The notes under the pieces were generated by a model that worked only from the letters and a program-made list of their open reading frames with translations, was not told the DNA's origin and searched no databases. From positions 43,938,198 through 44,002,197 of the forward strand of contig CM075937.1 of NCBI GenBank assembly GCA_038030265.1: a stretch of 64,000 bases of DNA, written 5' to 3'. This document shows positions 48,361 to 58,961 of the stretch, piece by piece (position 1 is the stretch's first letter; every line of letters begins with the position of its first letter). Made by a program: the position numbers and the translations under genes. This DNA is from Corythucha ciliata. Its lineage: Eukaryota > Arthropoda > Insecta > Hemiptera > Tingidae.

Positions 48361-48927
48361 TTTCTTTGGTTTTGACAACCAAAGCGGTTGCTACACCATG
48401 GATATAGGTCGGCGCTACTGCTGCAAAGATCCAACCACAGCAAAGCCCCCCAACTACTACAAAGCTCCTACGACAGCAGCGCTTCAACCTCAGTAAAGCT
48501 TTCCTTTTTTTCTCTTTTCTTCCTTTTTTTGATTTCTGAAATCCGGGCAGATAACCGGACCCAGTGCCCCCTCCCCCTTTCGACAGGCCTCCTCAAAGCT
48601 TAAGAACTGTACCGTCTTAGGGGCTGGTACATTGAACAATGAATTTTATTTCGGTGTGGTCGGGCCAAATTCTGCTGTATTGTTGTTTTCCATTTGCACA
48701 AAAATTTGCCATGGAACATTTTCACCCATTCTTTCTGAATTGAAACATAACTTGATGGAAAAGACGCGTGGAAATGAACTGCCCTGGAGTAGAATTTTAT
48801 GCAAATGGAAAACGCTTTTTATGTCATTCTTTAGAACCTAAATTTCCAATTTCTGGTTAACATGTAGGGCGGGTGGATACTGAATCATGAAGGTTGCTCA
48901 CAGTCTTTGACTGTCCTTTGTTTCCAG
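48361..48927. other. Upstream region of SFXN2
   Basis: Contains diverged AACCACAG fragments, and a block at 48690-48720 (TTTCCATTTGCACAAAAATT) shared with the 8.7-, 12.0- and 13.2-kb element copies. An acceptor (TTTCCAG, ending 48927) opens the first coding exon, so a 5' untranslated exon must lie further upstream. I could not place it. Confidence 0.4.
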
Positions 48928-48941
48928 GCATCAGGATCACC

Positions 48942-50458
48942 ATGATGTTCAAGAAAGAGGCAAGATTTGATTTTAACGGCACCGTTTGGGACTCCAACAC
49001 CTACATCGGTCGATTCAAATATTTCGCTTGGATCACGGACCCGAGGCTCAATTTCATTCCAACTCATTGTTTGGACCAGGCAAAAGAATTACGCATGGTC
49101 TACCTGTAAGCCCCCCCCCCCCAACATTTCATTATCGAATATTTTAACTCGGAAAAACGGTTGGCAGCCAGGGACGTGAACCTGCAGGCACAACGACACA
49201 ACAGTTAATGTATGCGAAGCAACTGTACGACAGTGCCTTCCACCCCGATTCCGGGGAAAAGATGAACATTTTTGGAAGGATGTCGTTTCAAATGCCCGGT
49301 GGAATGTTGATCACGGGAGCCATGTTAACGTGGTACAGGTGAGTTAATTTACTATCTATTATTATTGGCGAGAAATGGAAGTAAAGTGTGAATTGTTTCG
49401 CAGAACTGTTCCCGCACTCGTGTTTTGGCAATGGGTCAATCAAAGTTTTAACGCCCTAGTCAATTACACTAATCGCAATGCCAATTCTCCGTTAACCAAC
49501 AAACAAATGGCCGTCGCCTACGTTACTGCCACATCCGCGGCGTGTGGAACTGCCATCGGCTTGAAACATTTTCTCATGAAACGAGCATCACCTTTCCTTC
49601 AAGTGAGATGGTCACCTCCCCCCCCCCCAAATATTACCTATCCACAGATCACTGATTTAACACGCCGCATTTTCTCATCCCCTCAGAGGTACGTCCCATT
49701 TGCCGCCGTTGCCGCTGCAAACTGCGTCAACATTCCACTGATGCGTCAAAACGAAATAATCAACGGAGTTGACGTTTTTGACAAAAACGAAGAACTAATC
49801 GGTCAATCCAGGGTAACAAGTTCAAATCTGGAATTTATATAACAAATTGCATCAGTTTGTTACTAAACCCTAATTGTAGTTAGCCGCAATCTCTGGTATA
49901 AGCCAAGTGATAGTATCCCGAATTGTCATGTGCGCCCCTGGAATGAGTTGAGTTTTTTTCTTTTACAATTGTTACAATTTTGCTCTCGAATTATTCCCTC
50001 TAAATAACACGATCAACAACTGTTGTCCATTTTCAGCAATCCTACCAGTTATTATGGAACGGTTGACTTGTAACCCTTGGTTTTCATGCAATACATGGCT
50101 GCACGCACCGTTTCAAACGCTGGCCGTCGGCGGATTGTACGTATTTTTCTAGGGGTTGGGGGGAGGGGTCCGTCCCTATCGGCAAATTCTTGTAAATTTT
50201 TCTCGAAAAAATTGATCTTTTCAGCCTGCTGGTCATGGTTCCTGCAGCCTGCGCCCTGTTTCCTCAGAAGAGGTACGTTTCTCCAAAACCCCCCCTCTTC
50301 CATACACACACACTTAAGTACTTGTCTATTAAAACAAAATATTTTCCAGCTCAATAAGATCAGGAACCATTAAACGGTTCGAACCTCACGAATACTATGA
50401 AATGGAGAAGAAACACAAGAAAGTACCGGAATTGTTGTACTCTAACAAAGGACTGTAA
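48942..50458 (+). CDS. SFXN2: Sideroflexin 2, 327 residues, 8 coding exons
   Basis: Mitochondrial inner-membrane amino-acid transporter family; SFXN1/3 carry serine, and SFXN2 is linked to mitochondrial iron handling. Exons: 48942-49105, 49168-49338, 49404-49602, 49687-49812, 49880-49946, 50037-50136, 50225-50272 and 50350-50458. All phases agree. Markers are [20 protein letters not shown] with the following FQMPGGM, then [55 protein letters not shown] and the terminal NKGL. The [19 protein letters not shown] and HAPFQ-type segments favour SFXN2 over SFXN1/3. Length is normal for the family. Two ATGs stand in tandem; the first (48942) is taken as the start. One region (about 255-266, [10 protein letters not shown]) is unusual for the family but lies between matching blocks. 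Confidence 0.94.
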
Positions 50459-50705
50459 AGCTCAGGCTAAAACGATAAATTTAAGCCTTCTGCTCCGTAC
50501 TACGAATAGCACAAAACTCTAGCAGAAAAAAAAAAACTAGTCGCCCTCGATGAGTGATGTTACGAATGTTATAAATCTAGGATACAGTAAAATCGTACTT
50601 GACTTCATTTGTCGTGCTTTAACTATTAACTATTTAACCATTTTATTTGTCAAATTTATTTATTAGTAGTACCAGCATTTTAGACTCAATATGGGGCTTA
50701 ATGAC

Positions 50706-50711
50706 AATAAA
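50706..50711 (+). terminator. Polyadenylation signal AATAAA of SFXN2
   Basis: A canonical AATAAA lies 248 bases after the SFXN2 stop and is followed within 25 bases by a GT-rich segment (TTTCGGTGTGCTACTTCTCT). It is the first good match downstream of the gene. Confidence 0.55.
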
Positions 50712-51089
50712 GTTTCGGTGTGCTACTTCTCTTTGTGAACCTAAAAAGACGATCTTTTCATTTTAATTAACTGGGATATCTCCGACCGTTCAACGTTACT
50801 TCTGCGAATGTCAAACGTACGATGATCTGTAAACTTTTAAAGGGTTTCGAGTGAGCCAACCCTGCGATATTGGGTTTTTGAATGTCTACACGAGGGGGTT
50901 GGGGAGTTTGACGCCGTCGAGGGGGGGGGGGAACTAAAAACGTCGTCAGTGGGCAATAGAAGTTATATATGGCGTGGGAGAGGTTTCCAAAATTCCTAAG
51001 GGGGGAGGGGCATGCTGCCCAAATTTTGTTGATTGGGGTGTGCCCATAAGGTGACACAATTGAAGTTCCAGGGCTACGTAGACAGTGCA

Positions 51090-51760
51090 ATTAAAAGTTT
51101 CGGCGACCAATCAGTCGCAAAATAGTGAATTTCGAGAAAAATTTTTAGGGCTATTAATTAGTCACGAAATTGAAAGTCTCAAGGAATGAAAGGTAGAAAA
51201 TGCAAATTTCTAAGAACAAATGTAACCTCGAAATTGAATATTTTGAATGATAGTTAGCCACGAAATTGCATGTTCCCAGGAAAAAATTACTACAAAATTT
51301 CCGGTTTAAAATAATCAGCAGCAGCAAAATTACAGCTTGATAGATAAATATAGCTACGTTTAATTGTAAGTTACTGAAGATATTTGTCAGAAAATTACAC
51401 TTGTTGATGGGGGGGGGGGAATAGTCGCGAAATGCAAGTTTTGAGGTTTACATAGCCGTGAATTTGGAAGTATTCAAGATTAAATAGTCACTACATTGAG
51501 GTTTAGTGCAGCATTATACACCCGTTTCAGTGTGGCGAGTTTCCTGGGGGCTTTATAAGAAAGTGTACGTGATGAATGGCTAAAAAGAACAAAATTACAA
51601 TCTTCGACGGATAGCCACGAATCTATACTTCTGGGGCCCTTTATAGCCACGAAATTGCTATAGTTGCAGAGGATGATCAGCCGCAAAATGGCGAGTTCGG
51701 GGCGGAATGAATAGACGTGAAATTGTGGTGGGGGGAGGGTGAACAACCGTTACCTGTAAT
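51090..51760. repeat. Degenerate array, unit about 33 bases (ATAGCCACGAAATTG type)
   Basis: Same unit type as 37.8-38.5 kb: GATGAATAGCCACGAAATTG followed by a short AAGTTTC link. A G run at 51410-51419 interrupts it. Confidence 0.65.
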
Positions 51761-51854
51761 GTTTTTTTAGTTCTAATTGAGCCAATGGGTCCAGGTGTAA
51801 ATCCAACGGTACCAAAACCTACTTTTGAGATTCATACAGGCATTCCCCTCAGCA

Positions 51855-52450
51855 GTGGTGGATCAACATCTACCGAATCCCAGGGCGGAAATCGCTATGA
51901 GGACCCTTAATCTCTAAATAAACTAAGAATTATAATTTTTACGTTGCGTTAAATCATGGCTTTTTCTAAATTTTAGCCACAACCTTGCCTCTAGAAACTG
52001 CAAATTGGTGTTATATCAATTTTAACCGCGATTTAGCACTTATTCTAGCTAATTAATAAGTTTCTTCAATTTTAGCCTTCAATTTCAACTATCTACCAAT
52101 TTCAGCCGAAGACCACACTTATACCGCATTATTGGTTTCAGCCCTGTCGTATCAGTGGGTTTTGACAAATACACCAGCTTTCTCAATTTTCCCGCATTAG
52201 TGTTTTTTTTTTAATTTTAGCTGCGAATTATTCATTAATGTGAACTAATCACCGCCGCTTTTACAAAATTGTAGCTGCGGATTATCTCAAATTGATCCGA
52301 GAATTATCGTTTTTCCCCATTTTGGCTGCGCTTTTTTTCTTATTGCGAATCGCCGATTTTTCTCAATTTTAGCTGCGAATCGTTTCCTAATTTTAGCCGC
52401 AAATTATGCCGTATTATTTCTGTCACTACTCGCAGTTTTAGCCCGGTTAA
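51855..52450. mobile_element. Left part of an array-bearing hAT-like element
   Basis: The apparent left end CAGTGGTGGATCAACATC (51855) resembles other CAGTGGCG-type ends here. It is followed by GGGCGGAAATCGCTATGAGG and CTCTAAATAAAC, matching 26015-26050, and then by a GAATTAGCG-type array. The right end is not found. Confidence 0.45.
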
Positions 52451-53135
52451 TGAGGAAGTTTCACATTTTCCAAAAATATTTTTTTTTGATGAGGCATATC
52501 AATCCTTCCCCGTAAATAAATAAACAAAATTTTAAAACCCTTCAGAAATATTTTTTATTTATAAACAAAAGTTGGCATATTTGAAATCCCGCCAAAACGA
52601 ACATTTTCCACAACGTAATATCCCATGTATTCTCTGTCCTTTTCATGCCTCTAAATAGCTCATCTGTTTATCCTCCATTATTTTATTTTTGGAGAGCTCT
52701 TGTAGAAAGTAAGGCAAAGAAACACAACAAACCGCTCTCCGACAGCTACGTTACAGGCAAATTTTTTTCGGAAGGCGCATGTGACACAAACATGCTAGCT
52801 GGCGTGTTTGAAATGACTTAAACCTTCAAAAATCGCGTATTTATTAACTGTTGGATTATTTTACGAACGGATCACGATTTATGCTCTATTTTAGCATAAA
52901 TAAAAATAGATTTATGAGTAAGTTCTGACCCATGAAACTTCCTCATTACTAGATTTTATCAGTGAATTTGTGTGATTTTTTTTTGGCTGTGAATGCGCGC
53001 TTTTTGCTAACTTCAGCCGCGGATAATAGCGCTTTTTCTTAATCTTAGTCACGGAAAGTTTTTGCCAAGAGAAACCAAGTGTTGGCGTTTTCACAATATT
53101 AGCTGAGCCTGCATGCTGAGAGATTGATCGCTGCT
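52451..53135. other. Unique AT-rich stretch with array fragments
   Basis: 52450-52920 is single-copy and AT-rich. Diverged GAATTAGCG-type units reappear at 52960-53100. No gene is seen. Confidence 0.35.
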
Positions 53136-53339
53136 TTTTTGTCTTCAAGTTGCCAACTCGAAATAGGCAAAATCAGAACTAAAGTTTCCAAGTCCAAAAT
53201 CTCGGTGACAAAAAGGAAAAAAGCCGGACACTCGGCTTGAGGTGTCGTCATACGGGGCACTCGCGAAGGACGCGCTTGAGCTCGAACAACTCTAATAACC
53301 CAAAAACATTGAACCCCCAAAATCTCGAACCACAGAAAG

Positions 53340-53435
53340 ATGGAACCCCAAAAGATCTAACCACAAAGGCTCTAACCTCAAAAGCCAAAAGCCTCTAACC
53401 ACACAAGGCCTGTACTGACCTCAAAATGCTGTAAC

Positions 53436-53466
<31 letters not shown>

Positions 53467-53950
53467 GAACCACTAAAAGGTCAAACTGAACCAAACAAAT
53501 TGAACCCTGAAAGAGTTCGAACAACAACGAAAAAACTCTAACTACAAGAAGATCTAACCCCGAAAGCTGTAACCTCAAAAAGCTCGCATCACAAGAAAGC
53601 AGACACCCAAATATTAGCTAACCACAAAAAACACTGACCAAAAATGCACTAACCACAAAATGCTCTAACAACAAAAAGCTCGCATCACAGAAAGCAGCAA
53701 CCCCAATATGCTCTAAACACAATAATGTTTTAACCTATAAATGCTCTAAACACGAAATGATCTGACCCCAAAATGCTCCAACCACAAAAGGCTCTAACCC
53801 CAAAATGCTCTAACCGCTAAAAGCTGTATAACTACAAAAACCTCTAACAAAAAATGCACCAACCACAAAAGCTTGAATCTCAAAAAGCTCTGACTACAAA
53901 AATCTTTAATCACGATAAACCCTGATGACCACAGAAAAAGTGAATCACAG
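53340..53950 (-). repeat. Tandem array of CTCTAACCACAAAATG, about 16-17 bases per unit
   Basis: The clearest run is 53600-53870, with units such as CTCTAACAACAAAAAG and CTCCAACCACAAAAGG. It is the reverse complement of the array at 32.2-33.1 kb and the same as that at 63.1-63.55 kb. Confidence 0.75.
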
Positions 53951-54091
53951 AAATACCCAACAACACGGACAGTTTAAGAAGAGTATCCGAAAGGTGAAAA
54001 AGAAAAATATTCGACGATTTTCATTAATTATTCTCACTTCATGGATCAGGCTAAGGTTACCCCGCGCATCTTCATTCCAAGAATAAAATTA

Positions 54092-54238
54092 TTAGGCCCC
54101 TTTTACACGAGTAAGTTTTTTGATCAAAGTAGCCATTTTGAAAAAAATTCACAGATGTTCCCTGCCTCAAATTGTCTGTTTGTGATCAGATTGAACGTAT
54201 TTTTGCACAAAAAACTTAATCGTGTAAAAGGGGCCTTA
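54092..54238. mobile_element. 141-base MITE with TTA target duplication (PIF/Harbinger-like)
   Basis: The element proper is 54095-54235, starting GGCCCCTTTTACACGAGTAA and ending TTAATCGTGTAAAAGGGGCC. The arms pair almost without mismatch to about 30 bases inward (AAGTTTTTTG against CAAAAAACTT). TTA stands on both sides (54092-54094 and 54236-54238). At 32.08 and 63.59 kb the same host repeat runs through without an insert, from AATAAAATTATTAT directly to GCCCAAT. A 3-base TWA duplication is typical of PIF/Harbinger; the superfamily call is inference. Confidence 0.85.
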
Positions 54239-54259
54239 TAAGCCCAATGCAAATTCTAA

Positions 54260-54935
54260 TGTAGAGTAGTGTTGAATCGATACCAGTAAATAGAGTAAAG
54301 TATCGATACTTTTTAGTCGATACCCAGTAGTTTTGATATCGATACTTTATTTCGATACCAAGTACTATTTCGATACTTTGATTCGATACAGGGAAATGAG
54401 TACTTCAGGAATCGATACTTTTCATTCGATACTCAGTACGATTTGATACTTTTTAATCAATACCGAGTATTTTTTAATTTTTAATTTTTTAAATTAATTT
54501 AAACACGTGAACTCCCGGCATCGGAAACGTACCGTTTGAAATGAGTACTTTAATTGGTATCGAATGGGTATTGATTAAAACTAGTACGATACTAACTCAA
54601 TACCCATTCGATACCGAGTAAAAGTACTCATTTGAAACGATACCCATTCGATACCGAGTATTTACTCGCTTGAATTAATATACATTCGATACCGAGTAAA
54701 AGTGCTCATTTGAATCAATACCCATTTGATACCGAGTAAAAGTACTCATTTGAATCAATACCCATTCGATACCGAGTATTTACTTGTTTGAATCAATACC
54801 CATTCGATACCCATTAAAGTACTCATTTGAAACGATACCGAATCAATACCCATTCGATACCGAGTGAAAGTACTCATTAGAAACGATACCCATTCGATAC
54901 CGAGTATTTACTTGTTTGAATCAATACCCCCCGGT
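54260..54935. repeat. Tandem array rich in CGATA motifs, unit about 41 bases
   Basis: The right half repeats AATCAATACCCATTCGATAC followed by CGAGTAAAAGTACTCATTTG. The left half (54265-54470) holds shorter units with TATCGATACTTT and TCGATACC. Part of the centre (54545-54570) has the same unit in inverted orientation, so the array includes a foldback. Confidence 0.8.
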
Positions 54936-55731
54936 ATTGATCGCGGGATTGATCGGGGGGGGGGCTTATTCCCCCGTGAGGGGGGGGATAAAAGATAACA
55001 TTCAGCGGTACTTATCGCTAGGGCGAGGGGAACTTAAACTAAAGTAACCAAAATAATAATAAAAAAAAAAAACGAATCTTAAGGTTCTTAGCCTAGGCGG
55101 GCAGACCCGGATAACCAAATCACAAAGTAAGGGAAAGGCGATACTTGCAGTAGGCGGCAAAGAAATTACGGAAACGGGGATGACGATATGTCGAGGCTTG
55201 ACGTCTTTCCGAGAACGACGAATGATTCACGTACTTTCGGTAGGTACATACACAGTGCCTGGTGGACCCCACAACGAAAATTAAGGGCACATCCGTCAAA
55301 AAGGATCGAAATAACAATGAAAAAGAAATTGTATTATCTTACCCCGAAGGGCACGACACGTGCACCCGGAAAAATAATTTGTGTCGAACGGCCACACTTC
55401 TTTCGGTCCCAGAAGAATTTGAAATGATATTTTTTTCGTCAAAGAAAGGAAAAGAAAAAAAAAAGAAACACACAAAACCACTATTGAGGCTCAATTTCGA
55501 GAAAGGCAACGGTATTCCCTCGCGCTACGGAAGCCAAGGCGATATTGAAACAGGAGCCGGAGGGTGGGGTTACGCCCTATAGAAGTTAGTGTACGGGGTA
55601 CAAACTCCACTTTCTTTCTTCTCTATACCCATCCTATGATCACTATTATGATGATTATTATTCTTATTTAATTGCGAGAGGAGGCGGTAGAAACAAACAC
55701 ACTGTACAGGAAAACCGGGTCTCCGGTTACA
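54936..55731 (-). repeat. Probable 3' LTR side of the Ty3/Gypsy element, outer end not defined
   Basis: On the minus strand the last pol codon is followed after 47 bases by a short G-rich tract (GGTTGGGGG, 55740-55732) and then TGTAACCGGAGACCCGG, which looks like a polypurine tract and the start of a 3' LTR at 55731. The LTR's other end should lie between about 54.94 and 55.1 kb. I found no matching copy upstream of gag at 59.8-61 kb, so the LTR call rests on position and the TG start only. Confidence 0.35.
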
Positions 55732-55948
55732 CCCCCAACCGTAAATTCCCCGTGAAGCGGCTGTAAGGAGTTATTTTAAGAAAGGTTTTAAATCTGAACG
55801 TGAAATTTTCCCAAAGAACGGTGAGTTCCTGATTCGACGATATATGTGCTAGCGCCGAGGGGTTGGCGAATTAGGTAGGGCCCTTCGAATTTTGGGGCCA
55901 ATTTCTGAGAAAAATGTTGAGCGGCCGATGACAGTTGATGGGCTCGTT

Positions 55949-57520
55949 TCATGACCAGATCCCCGGAATTAAACTTTCGAGGACGGCGACGCAGATTGTA
56001 ACGGGAAGCTTGATCGTGACTGGCTTCAACAGGTTGTCACGGGCTTGAGCCATTACTTCTGACCTCGACGTAGAAGGAAGATTATAAACATCACCCTTAT
56101 TAGCGGTAGGACGATCGATACGGTACGAGTGGAGCTCACGGCCCAAGTTGAGGAAAGCGGGTGTGAACCCCGTGCTACTACTTTTTGATGTGTTAATTGA
56201 GAAACAAAATTGCGGAAGGAATGCATCCCAGGCTTTCTGCTCCCGGTCTACATAAGCAGCAATCATCCTCTTTAGGACCTGATTTACCCGCTCCGTGGGG
56301 TTGGACTGAGGGTGATATGCTGGCGTGGTACGGTGTTCTACACCCATCTCCTTCAACTTATCCGCGAACTCCTTCCCAAGGAAGGGTGTGCCTTGATCTG
56401 AGATGAAGGTAGAGGGCGATCCCCACCGGTAAACCACTCTCTGGCAAAAGTGCTCCCAAGTTACTCTCGACGTGGCCGAGCGGACAGGAACAGCTTCCAC
56501 CCACTTGGTGAAATTGTCAAGGAATACCAAGATGTACTTGTTTCCCTTGCTAGAACGGGGATAAGGCCCCATAAAATCGGCCGACACGGAAGACCAGGGG
56601 TGATCCGCCACGTGAGGTCTCATTTTCCCAGTAGGAGCCCTGGTTTCAACTTTGGTCAACTGGCAAACAACACACTTTCGCACATAAAGGTGTGTATCCC
56701 GTGACATGCCTGGCCAATAGTATAGGCCTTTTAGTCGGTCCAGTGTCTTGTCACGTCCGAAATGACCGGCGTCAGGAGCGTCATGACATTCCTGTAAAGC
56801 GGAAAAACGTAAGGGTTCCGGTAAAACTAATTGCCACTGATGTTCTGAGGAATCACTGAGCGAAGGGGCCCGGTGAAATAACAACCCATCAATCATAGAC
56901 CAATCTGGATAGCGATCTGATTGAGATCGCACTTTGGCCACCTGTGCCCTATACCATTTATCGCCTTCGGCGTATGGTAGGACATCTACATTCTGGATAG
57001 ACCCTAGATGTGACTCCTCAAACTCCCGGGAGAGGGCATCAGGGACGTTATTTTGTGATCCGGGGCGGTAGCGCACATCAAGTTCGTAACTTTGTAGACG
57101 GATGATCCATCTGGCTAGGCGCCCTGTTGGATTTTTAATGGTCATCAACCAACGTAGGCTTGCGTGATCGGTATAAATTTTTACGGGACCCCCTTCAACG
57201 TAGGGACGAAACTTCTCCAGACCAAAAACAACAGCAAGACACTCCAGTTCGGTCACGGAATAATTGCGTTCCGCAGGCGTCAGCGACCGACTGGCGTATG
57301 CCACCACCTTCTCTTCACCACCCTGAACTTGCGTCAATACGGCACCGAGACCAGTGGTGCTCGCGTCCGTTTGCACTGAGAAGGGAACGGAAAAGTCTGG
57401 ACGGGCCAGTATCGGAGCGGACGTAAGTAAGGTCTTAATTGTCTTAAACGCAGCCTCCTGCTCTGACGCCCATTCATAGACAACTCCTTTCTTTAATAAC
57501 TTGAAGAGAGGCTCCGCCAA
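55949..57520 (-). pseudogene. Pol fragment: RNase H and integrase
   Basis: The start of this frame follows a stop at 57548-57550 in the same frame as the reverse transcriptase fragment, so it is the continuation of pol. RNase H acidic residues are present (QTDAS, TELE, YTDHAS). Integrase has its zinc-binding His/Cys (GHFG, CVVCQ) and the catalytic triad in ADFMG, SDQGTPF and NPTERVNQ. Near residue 497 (about 56030) the frame changes, and the last residues of this frame are spurious. The true integrase C-terminus continues in another frame to 55788. The integrase core appears intact. Confidence 0.9.
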
Positions 57521-57547
57521 CAGTGAGGCATCCTTGTAGAATCTCCT

Positions 57548-58450
57548 TTACCATGAAAACATGCCCAAAAATCTTCGAAGAGCCTTGACGGTCTTAGGAT
57601 GGGGAAAATCCAAGATGGGCTGAATTTTGTCGAGCTCAGGGGATATTCCAGCGGAATCAATCACGAAACCAAGATATGTAAGTTTTTCGGCACCAAACTG
57701 GCTTTTGTCCCAATTTACCCTCAAGCCGAACTCCTGTAAACGTTCAAAGAGAGATTTGAGGATATCGAGGTGTTTTTCGAAGGTTGGCGTTACGACTAGC
57801 AGATCATATAGGTAGGAGTGGACGAAAGGGCGTAATTCTGAGGTTATCAGTGTATCCACCAACCGTTGAAATGACCCAGGGGCGTTCGTCAACCCGAAAG
57901 GAAGGTACTTGAATTGAAAATGGCCTTTACCAGGCACGCTGAACGCTGTTATCGGCCTACTTGCTTCGTCTAAAGGTACTTGAAGATAAGCGTGCTTCAG
58001 GTCAATCTTCGATAAAATCTTAACATTTTCTAAATGTTCTAAAAGGGACCCCATATGGGGAAGGGGGTAGGCGTCCTTCCGGGTCACAGCATTCACACGG
58101 CGAAAATCGATACACATCCGAAACGTTTTGTCCGGTTTCGGCACCCCAATGATGGGATTGCTCCACGGTGAGTTAGAGGGTTCGGTAATTCCTTTGTCCA
58201 AAAGTCGATTTACTTCCTCCTCAATTTTTGCTGATATAAACGGTGAAGTGCGATAGTTTTTCTGTTTAATTGGTTGATCGTCAAGTAAAGGAATTGCGTC
58301 CAAGGCAGGATTCTTCAACAGAACGGAAGTGGTTGGTAAGAGACGATAGTTCAGCCCGCTGGTCCGCAGGTAAGGATTGGATTCCCGAAAGGGGTGATGA
58401 AAGCGAGTGGGCTTCTGAGCACAAAGGGTGTTTAATCCCATCGGTATCAC
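57548..58450 (-). pseudogene. Pol fragment: reverse transcriptase
   Basis: Contains the RT blocks SNSPWSNPIIGVPKPDKTFR, CIDFRRVNAVT, SKIDLKHAYLQVPL, KYLPFGLTNAPGSF and the beginning of the connection region (RRFLGMFSW), where a TAA at 57548-57550 stops it. The catalytic YxDD box reads Tyr-Leu-Tyr-Asp: the first aspartate of the pair is a tyrosine codon (TAT at 57808-57806), a one-base change. The upstream aspartate in SKIDLKH is present. The first 40 or so residues of this frame belong to overlap with the protease frame and are probably not translated. Confidence 0.9.
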
Positions 58451-58961
58451 TCACTAGATATTCGCTGGTACTGAAGAACAATTGTACTCCTAAGGAGGAA
58501 AGACCATCGAGGCCGAGTATACAAGGTACGGACAGCCGAGGAAGGAAGAGGAATTTTAAAGTAATTTGCCGGTTATGACACTTCAGAGGCAGATTGATAG
58601 TTTGGTGTACCAACTCAATTTTCCCGTTCGCTAATTGAACCGGTTGAGGTTGAACGTTTTCGAAGTGCCCCACCGAAAGTCCTAGTTGACCGAGGGCTTC
58701 CCTTCCGATATAGGAATTGGATGCACCCGTATCTACTAATGCCTGGGCCTCGACCCCGTTTATTAGAACCGGCAATGTAACCCTAGGGATCCAACGTGAT
58801 ATAATTCCTAAAGCCGAAGGGAATCCAGTGACATTGGCCTTATTGGTGAGAGACTCTTTAGAGCCGCGGCAACCACAACTCCTCACCGTTTCTCCCGCAC
58901 TTATAACAAAAAATGACTCTCGGTTGAGTGCACAAGGAATAACTGTGACCCGCGGCCCCAC
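58281..58961 (-). pseudogene. Protease region of the Ty3/Gypsy element
   Basis: Retropepsin with the catalytic VDTGASNSYIG motif (about residues 76-86) and the flap/second hydrophobic region around ILGLDGLSSLG. The frame is +1 relative to gag, overlapping it by 104 bases, and reverse transcriptase is a further +1 shift downstream. The final residues before the stop (about 58281-58330) are out of the pol frame. Whether the gag-protease shift is a programmed event or a mutation cannot be told from one copy. Confidence 0.85.

Larger units (their letters stand above)
53140..54255 (+). mobile_element. GTTGCCAAC-family element carrying a MITE
   Basis: The left end region (AAGTTGCCAACTCGAAATA, 53141) continues with TTCCAAGTCCAAAATCTC, CACTCGGCTTGAGGTGTCGT and CTTGAGCTCGAACAA, block for block as in 63005-63150. 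The interior is the reverse complement of the GTGGTTAGAG array, with an A run at 53434-53463. The right side (54060-54260) has GCGCATCTTCATTCCAAGAA then TAAAATTATTA, the MITE, and TAAGCCCAATGCAAATTC. The terminal TCCCGGG block is missing, so the right end is truncated. Confidence 0.65.
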
